Origin: Polluticoccus soli
GTDB lineage: Bacteria > Bacteroidota > Bacteroidia > Chitinophagales > Chitinophagaceae
Reading direction: 5' to 3'
Length of the DNA: 64,000 bases
Assembly (NCBI RefSeq): GCF_029269745.1
Contig: NZ_JARJHT010000002.1
Coordinates: forward strand, 434,001-498,000
Shown: piece by piece, positions 17,812-26,893 of the stretch
How the letters are laid out: every line of letters begins with the position of its first letter
Position numbering within the stretch: the first letter of the stretch is position 1
The notes under the pieces: model-generated
The model's input: only the letters and a program-made list of their open reading frames with translations
The model's database searches: none
Told to the model about the DNA's origin: nothing
Made by a program: the position numbers and the translations under genes

Positions 17812-19128
17812 CTATTTTTTACGGAAGAATATCCTTACAGGTACGCCACTGAAATTGAAGTGGGAACGTATTTTGTTTTCGAGGAAGTTCTTGTATGAAT
17901 CTTTTATAGCGTCGGGGTAGTTGGCAAAAAATGCGAACGATGGCACCACTGTAGGTATTTGCTGTACGAATTTGATCTTAACAGCATGGCCACGGGTCAT
18001 TGGCGGCTGGAAGCGTTCGATCTCCTTCAGCATTATCTCGTTCAACTTCGAAGTTGCAACGCGGCGTTGCCTGTTGTCATACACTTCAAGCGCCTTTTCC
18101 ATTCCCTGGAAGATACGCTGCTTCTCTGTGGCAGAGATGAAGATCACCGGTACATCGGTAAACGGCGCTATCTTTTGTTTGATCGCTTTTTCGTAATCGC
18201 GGGCAGTATTAGTTTCTTTTTCTACCAGGTCCCATTTGTTGATCAGCAGTACAACGCCCTTGCCTTTGCGGGTAGCCAGGCTGAAGATGTTTACATCCTG
18301 CGCGGTCATACCTTGGGCGGCGTCTATCACGATAAGACAAACATCAGCTTCATCCATGGCGCGAATAGCACGGATCACAGAATAGAACTCCAGGTCTTCG
18401 TGCACGTTTTTTTTCTTGCGCAGACCAGCAGTGTCTATCAGCATGAACTCCTTGCCGAACTGTTTGTAATGAGTATGGATGGTATCGCGGGTTGTGCCTG
18501 CTATGTCAGAAACGATGGTCCTTTCTTCGCCGATCATTGCGTTCAGCAGGGTGGATTTTCCTGCATTTGGCTGACCTATGATAATAAATTTGGGTATTTC
18601 CTCGCCTTTTTCCTGGTCTTCTTCAGTTTCTTCAGGAATGTGTGAGGTCACTTCATCCAGCAACTCGCCGGTGCCACTACCTGAGATAGAAGAAAGAAAG
18701 AATGTTTTTTCAAATCCGAGCGAGTAAAACTCGGTAGCATCCAGGGCACGTTCTGCGTTGTCAACCTTGTTAACAACCAGCAAAACAGGCTTTTTAGAGC
18801 GGCGCATAATGTCAGCCATTTCGTCGTCCTGGTCGGTAATTCCGGTTACTGTATCGCACACAAAAAGCAACAGGTCGGCCTCGTCCAGGGCTATATGCAC
18901 CTGTTTCCTGATCTCGCGCTCAAAAACGTCCTCAGATTTAGCCACAAACCCGCCGGTGTCTATCACATTGAAATTTTTACCATTCCAGTCGGCTGTGCCA
19001 TACTGCCTGTCACGCGTCACGCCACTCATGTCATCGACAATGGCCTTGCGCTGCTCCAGCAAACGGTTAAATAACGTGGACTTCCCGACATTGGGACGGC
19101 CTACTATGGCTACGGTAAATCCGGGCAT
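17812..19128 (-). CDS. der: Ribosome biogenesis GTPase Der
   Basis: A 438-residue GTPase with two tandem G domains, as in all Der/EngA proteins. The first P loop GRPNVGKS is at 10-17 and the second GQPNAGKS near 188; DTAGLRKK and NKWD follow in the second domain, and a KH-like C-terminal domain ends the protein. It assists maturation of the 50S subunit. It heads the probable operon der-rimO-two OmpA-like genes. The minus strand has TACCTTTG 17 bases before the ATG, a good -7 box. Confidence 0.96.
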   Translation of the reverse strand: MPGFTVAIVGRPNVGKSTLFNRLLEQRKAIVDDMSGVTRDRQYGTADWNGKNFNVIDTGGFVAKSEDVFEREIRKQVHIALDEADLLLFVCDTVTGITDQDDEMADIMRRSKKPVLLVVNKVDNAERALDATEFYSLGFEKTFFLSSISGSGTGELLDEVTSHIPEETEEDQEKGEEIPKFIIIGQPNAGKSTLLNAMIGEERTIVSDIAGTTRDTIHTHYKQFGKEFMLIDTAGLRKKKNVHEDLEFYSVIRAIRAMDEADVCLIVIDAAQGMTAQDVNIFSLATRKGKGVVLLINKWDLVEKETNTARDYEKAIKQKIAPFTDVPVIFISATEKQRIFQGMEKALEVYDNRQRRVATSKLNEIMLKEIERFQPPMTRGHAVKIKFVQQIPTVVPSFAFFANYPDAIKDSYKNFLENKIRSHFNFSGVPVRIFFRKK

Positions 19129-19145
19129 AATTTGAAATTAGTGCG

Positions 19146-19153
19146 CAAAGGTA
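19146..19153 (-). promoter_or_regulatory. Putative -7 box upstream of der
   Basis: TACCTTTG on the minus strand, an exact match to TAnnTTTG, 17 bases before the der start. A matching -33 TTTG was not seen at the normal distance. Confidence 0.45.
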
Positions 19154-19214
19154 CTATTATATCGGGAGCTTGCCGAAGACTAAGGGAAATTATATTAACT
19201 CAGCCATAAATATT

Positions 19215-19222
19215 TAACTTTG
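19215..19222 (+). promoter_or_regulatory. Putative -7 box of the PNGase F-like gene
   Basis: TAACTTTG on the plus strand, an exact match to TAnnTTTG, about 26 bases before the start of the PNGase F-like gene. It is divergent from the der promoter about 60 bp away. No convincing -33 element. Confidence 0.45.
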
Positions 19223-19248
19223 TCTTTCACTTTTTTAAACAAGATTTA

Positions 19249-21183
19249 ATGAAGAGGATTGTCTACTTATTTCTGCTTGCGTTCCTTCCGTGTGTGGTAG
19301 CCAAAGCTGCCCCCGGCGATACTACCTGGGTTCAGGGTCAGACCGATGCCTGGCTTGGGACCGTTCCTACTAACACCGATTCTTTATTGACTTTTCCCGA
19401 TGGCAGCAAAAGCTATAGGAAGATCTATATGATCTTTACGTTGGGCAAATATGCTTGTCCCGGTACTCCGCAATACTGTGCTGACTGGGACTATACCGTT
19501 CAAAATTTCCTGATGACGCCCAATGGCGATACGCTGGAATTGGGACGCCTGATCACGCCTTATGCAAACTCATCACGCCTTAACGCCAACTGGAAAGGTC
19601 GTTATGTGTATGACGTGACCGATATGTACCCTGTGTTGAAAAACAACGCAACTGTACGTATCCACTTCTCAGGTTGGTCTGGTGGCTTTACCGGTACTGT
19701 CCAGTTCGCGTTTATAGAAGGTACCCGTCCGCGTGATGTATTAGGTGTCGAACGCCTATGGCATGGCAGCTTCACGTATGGTGATGGTGCTAATCCCATT
19801 GACACTAAGGTTACTACTTTCAGCAAAGCAGCTCCTGCCGGTGCCGCCAGCACTGAAATGAAGCTCAATATTACTGGTCACGGCGGAGACGCTACATCTA
19901 ACTGTTCGGAGTTTTGCAAGAAGTATTACCAGGTAAAGGTGAATGGCAATATGACCGAGCAGAAAGATATCTGGCGTGAAGACTGTGGTGTCAATGAGAT
20001 CTACCCTCAAAACGGTACGTGGGTATTCAACCGTGGCAATTGGTGCCCTGGTAGTCTTGTTCGTACCAATGTGCACAACCTGAACGTTGCCGGTGGCAAC
20101 AACTACGATGTAGACATTGATTTTGAAGCGTATACCGGTAGCGGCAGCCTGGGTAGCTACACAACAGAAGCTGCTGTGTATTACTATGGTGGATTTAATA
20201 AGCAACTGGATGCTTCGCTGGAAGATATCATTGCTCCAAGCAAGGACGAAATGCACTTCCGCAGCAATCCTTATACAGCCAGGCCAATTGTTAAAGTGAA
20301 AAATGAAGGTTCTACTACCATCACTTCAATTGAGTTTACCTACGGTAATGTGGTAACAACGTATACGTGGCAAGGTTCTATCGCACCTTTGGCCGAGGCA
20401 GAGATCACCCTGCCTGAAGTTTGGGACCTGCGTTCTGCAACTGGTACTACAAACACGTTTACTTGTCAAATAACCAAGGTGAACGGACAAACCGACGCTG
20501 ATCAAACCAACGACAAGATGTCGAGCACATATGCTGCTGCACCTATGTGGCCAACTTCATTTTATGTTACTTTAAAAACGAATGGCAGTGTAGGCAGCAA
20601 CGGTAGCGAAACCAGCTGGAAGATCTATCATCAAGGAAATGTCGTAGCTCAACGAGTTAACACCAATACGTCAACTACCTATGTTGACACGGTGAAACTC
20701 GGCCCCGGCGCTTATATGCTGGAAGTAACAGACGAAGGCTGCGATGGCGTTAACTGGTGGCTATATTCAAGCTATCCGCAAAACCCCGGTATTGGTTCTA
20801 TCAACGTAAAACGTTCAAACGGCAACGGCTCTTTGGCTATGAACGGATATTTCAATGGTGACTTTGGCTGCGGCTTTAAGCAATACTTCAACGTTGATTG
20901 GCCAACTGCGGTAGATGAGGTTGTATCTGGTTCAAACCTGGCAATTAGCGTGCATCCTAACCCGGCTCAGAATAAAGCTACGGTTTCGTTTGAAGGTGTA
21001 GAGGACATAAATGGACAAGTGATGATCGTAGACGCCGTGGGTAGGGTGATTGCCGTACAAACTGCCAACGCTGCAATGGTTGACATCAACACAGCAGAAC
21101 TGGCAAATGGCGTGTACTCAGTTATTTACAGCGCAACTAAAACTGATCTGAAACTTCAGACCCGACTGGTGATCGCTAAATAA
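19249..21183 (+). CDS. Secreted PNGase F-like protein with T9SS type A sorting domain
   Basis: A 644-residue protein. Residues 1-20 are a signal peptide. Residues 25-310 resemble peptide-N4-(N-acetyl-beta-glucosaminyl)asparagine amidase F (PNGase F), which cuts N-glycans from asparagine: CADWDY at 77-82 matches the CxEWDR region holding the catalytic aspartate (D81 here), ITGHGGD and NCSEFCKKYY match the second lobe, and WREDCGVNEIYPQNGTW with NRGNWCPG match the signature near 240-270. A PKD-like domain follows, then a type A sorting domain from about 570 (SVHPNPAQNKATVSF). Catalytic activity is inferred, since the other active-site acids could not be aligned by eye. Confidence 0.82.
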   Translation: MKRIVYLFLLAFLPCVVAKAAPGDTTWVQGQTDAWLGTVPTNTDSLLTFPDGSKSYRKIYMIFTLGKYACPGTPQYCADWDYTVQNFLMTPNGDTLELGRLITPYANSSRLNANWKGRYVYDVTDMYPVLKNNATVRIHFSGWSGGFTGTVQFAFIEGTRPRDVLGVERLWHGSFTYGDGANPIDTKVTTFSKAAPAGAASTEMKLNITGHGGDATSNCSEFCKKYYQVKVNGNMTEQKDIWREDCGVNEIYPQNGTWVFNRGNWCPGSLVRTNVHNLNVAGGNNYDVDIDFEAYTGSGSLGSYTTEAAVYYYGGFNKQLDASLEDIIAPSKDEMHFRSNPYTARPIVKVKNEGSTTITSIEFTYGNVVTTYTWQGSIAPLAEAEITLPEVWDLRSATGTTNTFTCQITKVNGQTDADQTNDKMSSTYAAAPMWPTSFYVTLKTNGSVGSNGSETSWKIYHQGNVVAQRVNTNTSTTYVDTVKLGPGAYMLEVTDEGCDGVNWWLYSSYPQNPGIGSINVKRSNGNGSLAMNGYFNGDFGCGFKQYFNVDWPTAVDEVVSGSNLAISVHPNPAQNKATVSFEGVEDINGQVMIVDAVGRVIAVQTANAAMVDINTAELANGVYSVIYSATKTDLKLQTRLVIAK

Positions 21184-21202
21184 GGATCAATTAAAATACT
21201 GC

Positions 21203-21231
21203 AATAAGGGCTGCGAAATGCAGCCCTTATT
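21203..21231 (+). terminator. Intrinsic terminator of the PNGase F-like gene
   Basis: A perfect 12-bp stem AATAAGGGCTGC / GCAGCCCTTATT with loop GAAAT, followed by ATTTTG, 20 bp after the stop codon. Confidence 0.8.
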
Positions 21232-21264
21232 ATTTTGAAAGGTGTTTGTACTAATTTTACCCCG

Positions 21265-21579
21265 ATGAGCGAAAGAATACAGAAACTACAGGATTTCCTG
21301 AAAGCCTCACCTAACGATTGCTTTCTGAACCATGCCCTTGCGCTGGAATATGTAAAGATGGGCGATGAAGCAGCTGCGAGGCAATTGTTTGAAAAGAACC
21401 TATCTTTCGATGCCACGTATGTAGCCACCTATTATCACCTGGCTAAGTTGCTGGAGCGTGCGGGCGATCAGCAACAGGCAATTGCCATATACGAACAGGG
21501 TATGCAGGTGTCCAAAGCGCAGGGCGACATGCATGCTTATAGCGAATTGCAAAGTGCTTACGAAGACCTGGTATACTAA
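21265..21579 (+). CDS. Small tetratricopeptide-repeat protein
   Basis: A 104-residue helical protein with about two TPR units; residues 18-50 (FLNHALALEYVKMGDEAAA) and 55-90 (TYYHLAKLLERAGDQQQA) show the W/LGY-A-P spacing. It has no signal peptide and probably acts as a cytosolic interaction module. ATG 21265 is preferred over the longer upstream frame; TAATTTTA lies five bases before it, which resembles a -7 box. The stop is one base before the tilS start, so the two are probably translated together. Confidence 0.75.
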   Translation: MSERIQKLQDFLKASPNDCFLNHALALEYVKMGDEAAARQLFEKNLSFDATYVATYYHLAKLLERAGDQQQAIAIYEQGMQVSKAQGDMHAYSELQSAYEDLVY

Positions 21580-21580
21580 A

Positions 21581-22915
21581 ATGGAGCTGTTAACTGCGTT
21601 TCAGAAAAACTGGATAGAGAAGAAGTTTGTTACCAATGGCAAGCCAGTGCTCCTGGCGGTCAGTGGTGGTATTGATTCTATGGTGATGGCCAGCCTGTTT
21701 CACCGGGCAAATATCCCATTTGCGATCGCTCATTGCAACTTCAGGTTGCGTGGGGTAGAGGCTGATAAAGACGAACAGCTAGTAAGTGGCTGGGCGCAGC
21801 AAAACAATATTCCATTTCATTCCGTTGGCTTCGATACACAACAGCGTGCTGACGAATGGAAAAAAGGCATCCAGGAAACAGCGCGTATTCTCCGGTATGA
21901 ATGGCTCGACCAGGTGCGTGAAGAGTATGGTTATTCGGTGCTCGCAACTGCACACCACGCCAACGACAGCGTAGAGACACTGCTCATGAATCTGTTCAAG
22001 GGTACGGGCATAGCAGGCCTTCATGGCATTCCGGAAAAGAACGGGTCTATTGTTCGTCCCCTGCTATTTGCTACCAGGCAGCAAATAACACAATACGCTG
22101 CTGATAACAACATTTCGTATCGTGATGATGCCTCTAATGCTTCCGACGATTATCTGCGCAATGCAGTGCGGCATAAACTAGTGCCTGTTGCTGAAGAACT
22201 TTTTCCTAATGCAATAGACAAGGTTAGCGAAAGCATAACCCGTTTTTCGCAGGCTGAGCAGCTGTATCAACGGGCAATCGAGCAAGAACGAAAGAAACTG
22301 ATCGAAAAGCGTGGTCGCGATCATTACATACCCATCTTAAAACTTATTCATCGCGAACCGCTAGGCACTATTTGCTACGAACTGTTCAAGCCATTTGGTT
22401 ATACGCCGCAACAAATTCCGCAGGTGATAGATCTGTGCTCTTCAGAATCAGGGCATTTCATCGACTCGCCAACACACAGGGTTATTAAAAACCGCGACTT
22501 CCTGATCATAACGGTAAAGGAGACTGCCGCAGCTGATCTTATTATCGTAGAGGGTTTTCCATGTACCATAGAAACAGACTCCGGAAGGTTTAATTTCTCT
22601 GTTATTAAAACGCCGCAATCTATACCTGCCGATAATAATATTGCCTATATAGATGCCCATAAGCTGACCTTACCTGCTACACTACGCCGCTGGAAACAGG
22701 GCGATTATTTCTATCCTCTGGGTATGGGCATGAAGAAAAAAAAGCTGGCTAAGTTTTTCATTGACCAGAAAATACCCGTACACCAAAAAGAAAGGCTCTG
22801 GGTACTGGAATGCGATAAACGTATAGCCTGGATCGCGGGCATGCGCCTCGATGAACGTTTCAAGGTAAAGAATGAAACGTCGCAGGTTATTAAGATCGAA
22901 TTTACCCCGCTTTAA
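21581..22915 (+). CDS. tilS: tRNA(Ile)-lysidine synthetase TilS
   Basis: A 444-residue PP-loop ATPase that attaches lysine to C34 of the CAU-anticodon tRNA-Ile. The P loop SGGIDS is at 28-33, followed by the family blocks IAHCNFRLRG, ATAHHANDSVETLLMNLFKGTG and RNAVRHKLVP. The C-terminal TilS substrate-binding domain contains KQGDYFYPLGMGMKKKKLAKFF. The upstream open frame belongs to the TPR gene region; ATG 21581 gives the standard N terminus. The 3' end overlaps the convergent rhomboid gene by 4 bp. Confidence 0.95.
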   Translation: MELLTAFQKNWIEKKFVTNGKPVLLAVSGGIDSMVMASLFHRANIPFAIAHCNFRLRGVEADKDEQLVSGWAQQNNIPFHSVGFDTQQRADEWKKGIQETARILRYEWLDQVREEYGYSVLATAHHANDSVETLLMNLFKGTGIAGLHGIPEKNGSIVRPLLFATRQQITQYAADNNISYRDDASNASDDYLRNAVRHKLVPVAEELFPNAIDKVSESITRFSQAEQLYQRAIEQERKKLIEKRGRDHYIPILKLIHREPLGTICYELFKPFGYTPQQIPQVIDLCSSESGHFIDSPTHRVIKNRDFLIITVKETAAADLIIVEGFPCTIETDSGRFNFSVIKTPQSIPADNNIAYIDAHKLTLPATLRRWKQGDYFYPLGMGMKKKKLAKFFIDQKIPVHQKERLWVLECDKRIAWIAGMRLDERFKVKNETSQVIKIEFTPL

Positions 22916-23523
22916 AAATTGAAGGTTGGGTGCGTTACCTGCTCGAGGAATATCCTGCCGTGGGTGGGATCGAACAGCAGCGTGAACACGAAGCCATACA
23001 CAGCACCCCAGAAGTGTGCATCGTGATTGACAGCTCCTATGCCTTTGCGTGACATATATGCCGAGTATATCAGGTAACCTATTGCCGCAATGATAGCCGG
23101 TACGGGAATGAACCATATCAAAATGGTTTCCCAGGGGGCAAAGTACACAAACGAAAATAGCACAGCTGCGACACCGCCGGAAGCTCCCAGCGACCGGTAG
23201 TAGCCATCATCTTTGTGCTTGGCAAAAGATGGCAGGGAAGCAGCGATAACCCCGCCGAGATATAAAACGATAAAAAGAAAATGCTTATTCAGGCTTTCGT
23301 AATAATCCTCTACATACCTTCCGAACAAGTATAGGGCAAGCATGTTGAAGATCAGGTGCATCCAGTCGGCATGAATAAAGCCTGAAGACAATAGCCTGTA
23401 ATATTCATTTGGCGTATCCATTCTCTTAGGCCAAAGTATGAACTTATTATAGAGCTGGTCGTTAGAGAAAGCCGAATAGGATATAATAACAGTAATGATA
23501 ACTATGATCAGTGTATAACTCAT
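22912..23523 (-). CDS. Rhomboid family intramembrane serine protease
   Basis: A 203-residue membrane protein with six hydrophobic segments. The catalytic serine is S115 in LGASGG and its partner histidine H170 in AHFWGAVYGF. The oxyanion residues HLIFN are at 56-60. Bacterial rhomboids cut substrates inside the membrane; the substrate is unknown. It overlaps tilS by 4 bp at the 3' ends and starts 31 bp after rlmH, which is transcribed in the same direction. Confidence 0.92.
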   Translation of the reverse strand: MSYTLIIVIITVIISYSAFSNDQLYNKFILWPKRMDTPNEYYRLLSSGFIHADWMHLIFNMLALYLFGRYVEDYYESLNKHFLFIVLYLGGVIAASLPSFAKHKDDGYYRSLGASGGVAAVLFSFVYFAPWETILIWFIPVPAIIAAIGYLIYSAYMSRKGIGAVNHDAHFWGAVYGFVFTLLFDPTHGRIFLEQVTHPTFNF

Positions 23524-23554
23524 GTACCGGGTGCTAAAGGACTAAAATACGTTT

Positions 23555-24028
23555 TTATGAATGATGGTAGGGAGAATTATTTAGTATGCTGAACGAGCGG
23601 TATACCTGTTCGGCCAGAATGAGCCGCACCAGTTGATGCGGGAATACTAATGGAGACAAAGACCATACCTGGTTGGCCCGCTTCTTCACATTGTCGCTCA
23701 CACCGTATGCACCGCCTATCAGCAATACCAGTGTTTTCGTTCCCTGGTTCATTAGCTGCTGAAACTGTTGCGACCATTGAATTGAGTTTAACTGTTTGCC
23801 TCTTTCATCAAGCAATACGAGATAGTGTTGTGGCTGCAGTTTTTTGAGTATCAGCTCTTCTTCTACCTGCTTGGCCCTTTCTATGTCTGTTGTGGCCAGT
23901 TTTTTAGGTGGTTGAAGTATACATAGTTCAACGCTGTTATATGGTTTTGTTTTTTGGAAGTAATAGCGAATGCCTTCGTCGATAAACGAATCATTTTCTT
24001 TTCCAATAGACCATATTTCTATATGCAT
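23555..24028 (-). CDS. rlmH: 23S rRNA (pseudouridine1915-N3)-methyltransferase RlmH
   Basis: A 157-residue SPOUT-fold methyltransferase acting on helix 69 of 23S rRNA. The blocks LLDERGKQLNS near 85, LIGGAYGVSD near 115 and the C-terminal LVRLILAEQVYRSFSI with NSPYHHS are diagnostic. On the minus strand TACTTTCG lies about 20 bases upstream of the ATG, a near match to a -7 box. It probably leads the two-gene unit with the rhomboid protease. Confidence 0.95.
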   Translation of the reverse strand: MHIEIWSIGKENDSFIDEGIRYYFQKTKPYNSVELCILQPPKKLATTDIERAKQVEEELILKKLQPQHYLVLLDERGKQLNSIQWSQQFQQLMNQGTKTLVLLIGGAYGVSDNVKKRANQVWSLSPLVFPHQLVRLILAEQVYRSFSILNNSPYHHS

Positions 24029-24108
24029 TCCTGAAGCAGGTTATGGCGCGAAAGTACTCCTGTTTTCAGCTATCTCGGGATATTTTTCAGAAGTTTTTCG
24101 AAACAGTG

Positions 24109-24139
24109 TTTGGAAAATTGAAGTGATTACCTATCTTTG
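24109..24139 (+). promoter_or_regulatory. Bacteroidota-type promoter of tRNA-Arg
   Basis: TTTG at 24109-24112 (-33) and TATCTTTG at 24132-24139 (-7), separated by 19 bp. Both elements and the spacing match the Bacteroidota sigma consensus. The tRNA begins 21 bases after the -7 box. Confidence 0.8.
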
Positions 24140-24160
24140 CAGTCCAATAAAAAACGGGAT

Positions 24161-24237
24161 GGCCTCGTAGCTCAACTGAATAGAGCATTTGACTACGGAT
24201 CAAAAGGTTTCAGGTTTGAATCCTGACGAGGTCACCA
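24161..24237 (+). tRNA. tRNA-Arg (anticodon ACG)
   Basis: A 77-base cloverleaf. The acceptor stem GGCCTCG pairs with CGAGGTC, followed by discriminator A and an encoded CCA. The anticodon arm is TTTGA-CTACGGA-TCAAA, giving anticodon ACG, which reads CGN arginine codons after A34 deamination. The T arm is CAGG-TTTGAAT-CCTG. It has its own promoter upstream and a terminator directly after it, so it is a single-gene unit. Confidence 0.97.
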
Positions 24238-24241
24238 GAAG

Positions 24242-24269
24242 AGTCCTACAGAAATGTAGGACTTTTTTT
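24242..24269 (+). terminator. Intrinsic terminator of tRNA-Arg
   Basis: A perfect 9-bp stem AGTCCTACA / TGTAGGACT with loop GAAA, followed by a run of T, five bases after the tRNA CCA end. Confidence 0.9.
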
Positions 24270-24348
24270 ATGTCCCTAATCGTCGGCTATTTTTGTTGAA
24301 TAAGGGTTTGTTTAATGTTTCTTTGAAACAATTCTTCATGGGCAATTC

Positions 24349-25308
24349 TTATTCGTCATTTTTGTTCTCCTCCTTCTCCTGTACAGTTTCCTTCCCTGTT
24401 TCTACCTCAACCTCTTTAAACGTAACGGCATAGTCATTGGGGTGTATGGCTGATCCATATTTGACAGCATAAGCCTTTGTAAACTCTGCTCCGAGATAAA
24501 GGATAATAGAAGAATAGTACACCCATACCAGCAGCACTACAAGCGACCCCGCAGCTCCGTAAGTACTGCCAACTTTTGTCTGAGATATGTATAATGAAAT
24601 GGCGAACTTGCCGATCATAAAAAGAACCGCGGTAATTAACGCACCTGCGAATACATCTTTCCATTTGATGCGGGCGTCTGGCAAAACCTTGAAGATAACC
24701 GCGAATATAAGCGTGCTGATGCCCAGCGTCAGGATGAGATTGACAATGTAAAATACCACTACCGCGACATCCGGAAAGCTTGCCTGTAAGCGCGCGCTTA
24801 GTCCTTCAATAACAGCGGTAATAGCTAAGGACACCAGCAGCAGAAAGCCGAGGCTGATGATGACAGAAAACGATAGGAAACGGTTCAGTAACATTTTAAG
24901 CCAACCGCGTTTTGGCTTAGGCTTCAGGCCCCAGATAGAATTAATAGAATCTTGTATCTCCCCAAAAACGCTGGTGGCACCGAGTAGAAGGACGACAATA
25001 CCTACAACAGCTGCTATGGTGCCTTTGTCGCCTATGCCTGCATTTTGTATGATCTGCTGCAATTGTAATGCAGTGTCTTTCCCAACAAAATCTTCCAGGA
25101 CGAAATATATTTTGTTCTCTACCGCCTCCTTTTCGAGGAAGAGACCACATAGGGCAATAATGACTACCAAAAGCGGCCCCATTGAGAATACAGTGTAATA
25201 TGCTAATGACGCGCTCAGTTTTGTGATCTTATCATCTGAGAACCCCTTGAATGTATCCTTTGTGACTTCCCAGATGCCTTTAGCGGTTATCTTCTGTCTG
25301 CCAGGCAT
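24349..25308 (-). CDS. YihY/virulence factor BrkB family membrane protein
   Basis: A 319-residue protein with six hydrophobic segments. The blocks LSASLAYYTVFSMGPLLVVI near 30 and KVGSTYGAAGSLVVLLVWVYYSSIILYLGAEFTKAYA near 250 are signatures of the YihY/UPF0761 family, once annotated as RNase BN. The function is unsettled. The C terminus is a charged tail rich in glutamate and lysine. ATG 25308 is chosen; an in-frame TTG at 25356 would overlap the upstream L,D-transpeptidase stop by 4 bp and is a plausible alternative. Confidence 0.9.
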   Translation of the reverse strand: MPGRQKITAKGIWEVTKDTFKGFSDDKITKLSASLAYYTVFSMGPLLVVIIALCGLFLEKEAVENKIYFVLEDFVGKDTALQLQQIIQNAGIGDKGTIAAVVGIVVLLLGATSVFGEIQDSINSIWGLKPKPKRGWLKMLLNRFLSFSVIISLGFLLLVSLAITAVIEGLSARLQASFPDVAVVVFYIVNLILTLGISTLIFAVIFKVLPDARIKWKDVFAGALITAVLFMIGKFAISLYISQTKVGSTYGAAGSLVVLLVWVYYSSIILYLGAEFTKAYAVKYGSAIHPNDYAVTFKEVEVETGKETVQEKEENKNDE

Positions 25309-25352
25309 GTTGCTATTTGCATTTATTTCGAGTACTTGATCGTCTATTACGA

Positions 25353-26729
25353 TCAATGCCTTGTCACGGTACTTTTCGCACCTGAATCTAAGCTAACCGG
25401 TGCAGGGTAGCCTTTTCCGGCTAGCGCCCCGACGGGCACCACGATCTCTTTTTGCCTCTTCACAGCTTTGGTCACTTTTCCTTTTTTTGTCCGTTCCTTC
25501 TTGTCAGTGGCAGTGTCCTCACTGTTTTTTGACAATGTATCGTTGGTTGCGTTGGCATTATTACCGACACCGGCTATCGGCTCGCCCTTTGCATCCTGGT
25601 TCATCGCGTTTAATGCTTGTGTGATGGCTGCCTTTTCCTGCTCACTGAGACTTTCATATTTTATTCCATAGACCGCAAGTACACCCGTAAGATTTTCCTG
25701 TGTATTGGTGCCCCGCTCATACACATCGCGGTAAATATGAAGGTTGCCGTTTTCTGCAACAATGGTTTCATAGCGCAGTTCTACAGGGATCGCTTTATTC
25801 AGCTTTACGTTTTTCGTTTCTGTCTTATTTTTTTCAAAACCAGATATACTATCCACTGTCAGTTGCGTGCCCGACAGTTGAGATAACTGGCCGGCAAAAT
25901 CCTGCACCTGCTGGTTCGACAGTCCTACGCAACCGTGCGATGCGAAGTTGCCCAGCTTAGATACCGCTTTACCACCATGAATAAGATTGGGTAAACCAAT
26001 AGGTATCTTGATAGGTCCCAGGGGGTTAAGCTTACTGCCGGCGGCCACCTTTTTACCCGGTTGCACTTTGCCTTTCACCCAGGGTTCATCGGGCGGTGTC
26101 CATGTCGGATTGAAAATAATCTGCTCTGCCCTGCGCATTCCTATGGGTAGCGGGAATTCAGGATAACCGATACCTATACGGTAGGTTTTCAACAGTTTCC
26201 CATCCTGGAAGACGTCCATCCTAAATGCAGGGATATTGACAATAACACGTGTATCTGTTGGTATGGCATTGGGTTGTGTGGGAAGGAGTCCATCTGTATC
26301 GCCGTTGGCATATCGCCTTGCTACCAGTTGCAATAGCTGGTTGGTCTTTTCTTCGCCGATCACATTTTTTACTTGTTCACGGGAATAGGCATTTGCCGCC
26401 CTGGTGGAGCCGGAATAAGGCCCTTCTTCTGTAAGGTTAGCCACTGAAGCGTGGGCAACCTCCTTTAGCTTCTGTACCTGCTCATCGGTCAGTTGAAGTT
26501 CTGACTTGAGCTGGGCCTCAAATCCATCCTCATAAAAAAGTGCGTCGAGAACCGGCAGTGTAAAACCCAAGGTATCGGGGTTAGCTGCAGGAACTGTTTT
26601 TGCTACAGTGGCTGTATCAGTATAGGTTGCAGTTTGCTCGTTATTATGTTGTTCACCGCATCCGGTAAACAAGGCTGCACTGATCGACAGGCAGAAAACA
26701 AGGTGCAGACGCATTGCAGTTTTTGTCAT
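25353..26729 (-). CDS. L,D-transpeptidase family lipoprotein (YkuD)
   Basis: A 458-residue protein with an N-terminal lipobox (C24 in FTGCGEQ). The YkuD catalytic motif SHGCVGL is present, with the nucleophilic cysteine at about residue 267 and the companion histidine two residues before it. L,D-transpeptidases form 3-3 peptidoglycan cross-links or attach proteins to the wall. Upstream is a helical region (residues 45-130); the tail of about 60 residues is rich in lysine, threonine and asparagine and looks disordered. ATG 26729 is preferred to GTG 26747. It precedes the YihY gene closely on the same strand. Confidence 0.88.
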   Translation of the reverse strand: MTKTAMRLHLVFCLSISAALFTGCGEQHNNEQTATYTDTATVAKTVPAANPDTLGFTLPVLDALFYEDGFEAQLKSELQLTDEQVQKLKEVAHASVANLTEEGPYSGSTRAANAYSREQVKNVIGEEKTNQLLQLVARRYANGDTDGLLPTQPNAIPTDTRVIVNIPAFRMDVFQDGKLLKTYRIGIGYPEFPLPIGMRRAEQIIFNPTWTPPDEPWVKGKVQPGKKVAAGSKLNPLGPIKIPIGLPNLIHGGKAVSKLGNFASHGCVGLSNQQVQDFAGQLSQLSGTQLTVDSISGFEKNKTETKNVKLNKAIPVELRYETIVAENGNLHIYRDVYERGTNTQENLTGVLAVYGIKYESLSEQEKAAITQALNAMNQDAKGEPIAGVGNNANATNDTLSKNSEDTATDKKERTKKGKVTKAVKRQKEIVVPVGALAGKGYPAPVSLDSGAKSTVTRH

Positions 26730-26794
26730 GAACGTTTGATTATGCACTGTATACTATTAAAATCATACCCAAACTCATGATGTATCACTCGCGT

Positions 26795-26820
26795 GGTGTC
26801 AGGTGTTACCACCTGACACC
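26795..26820. repeat. B-element, perfect inverted-repeat copy upstream of marC
   Basis: Arms GGTGTCAGGTG and CACCTGACACC, 11 bp each and exact reverse complements, with loop TTAC. Two degenerate relatives lie after the small genes at 27.6 and 29.9 kb, sharing the core GTCAGGTATTACCACCTGAC. There is no T run, so it is not an ordinary terminator. Confidence 0.65.
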
Positions 26821-26893
26821 TACAGAACGCTGAATAGAAACCAGCGACGTGCTGCTTCATCACAGGCATATAATACATCGGTTTAAAGCACCG

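Noticed and set aside
17959-18645. Open frame of 228 codons opposite der
   Set aside because: Antisense shadow of a conserved GTPase gene; no recognisable motifs.
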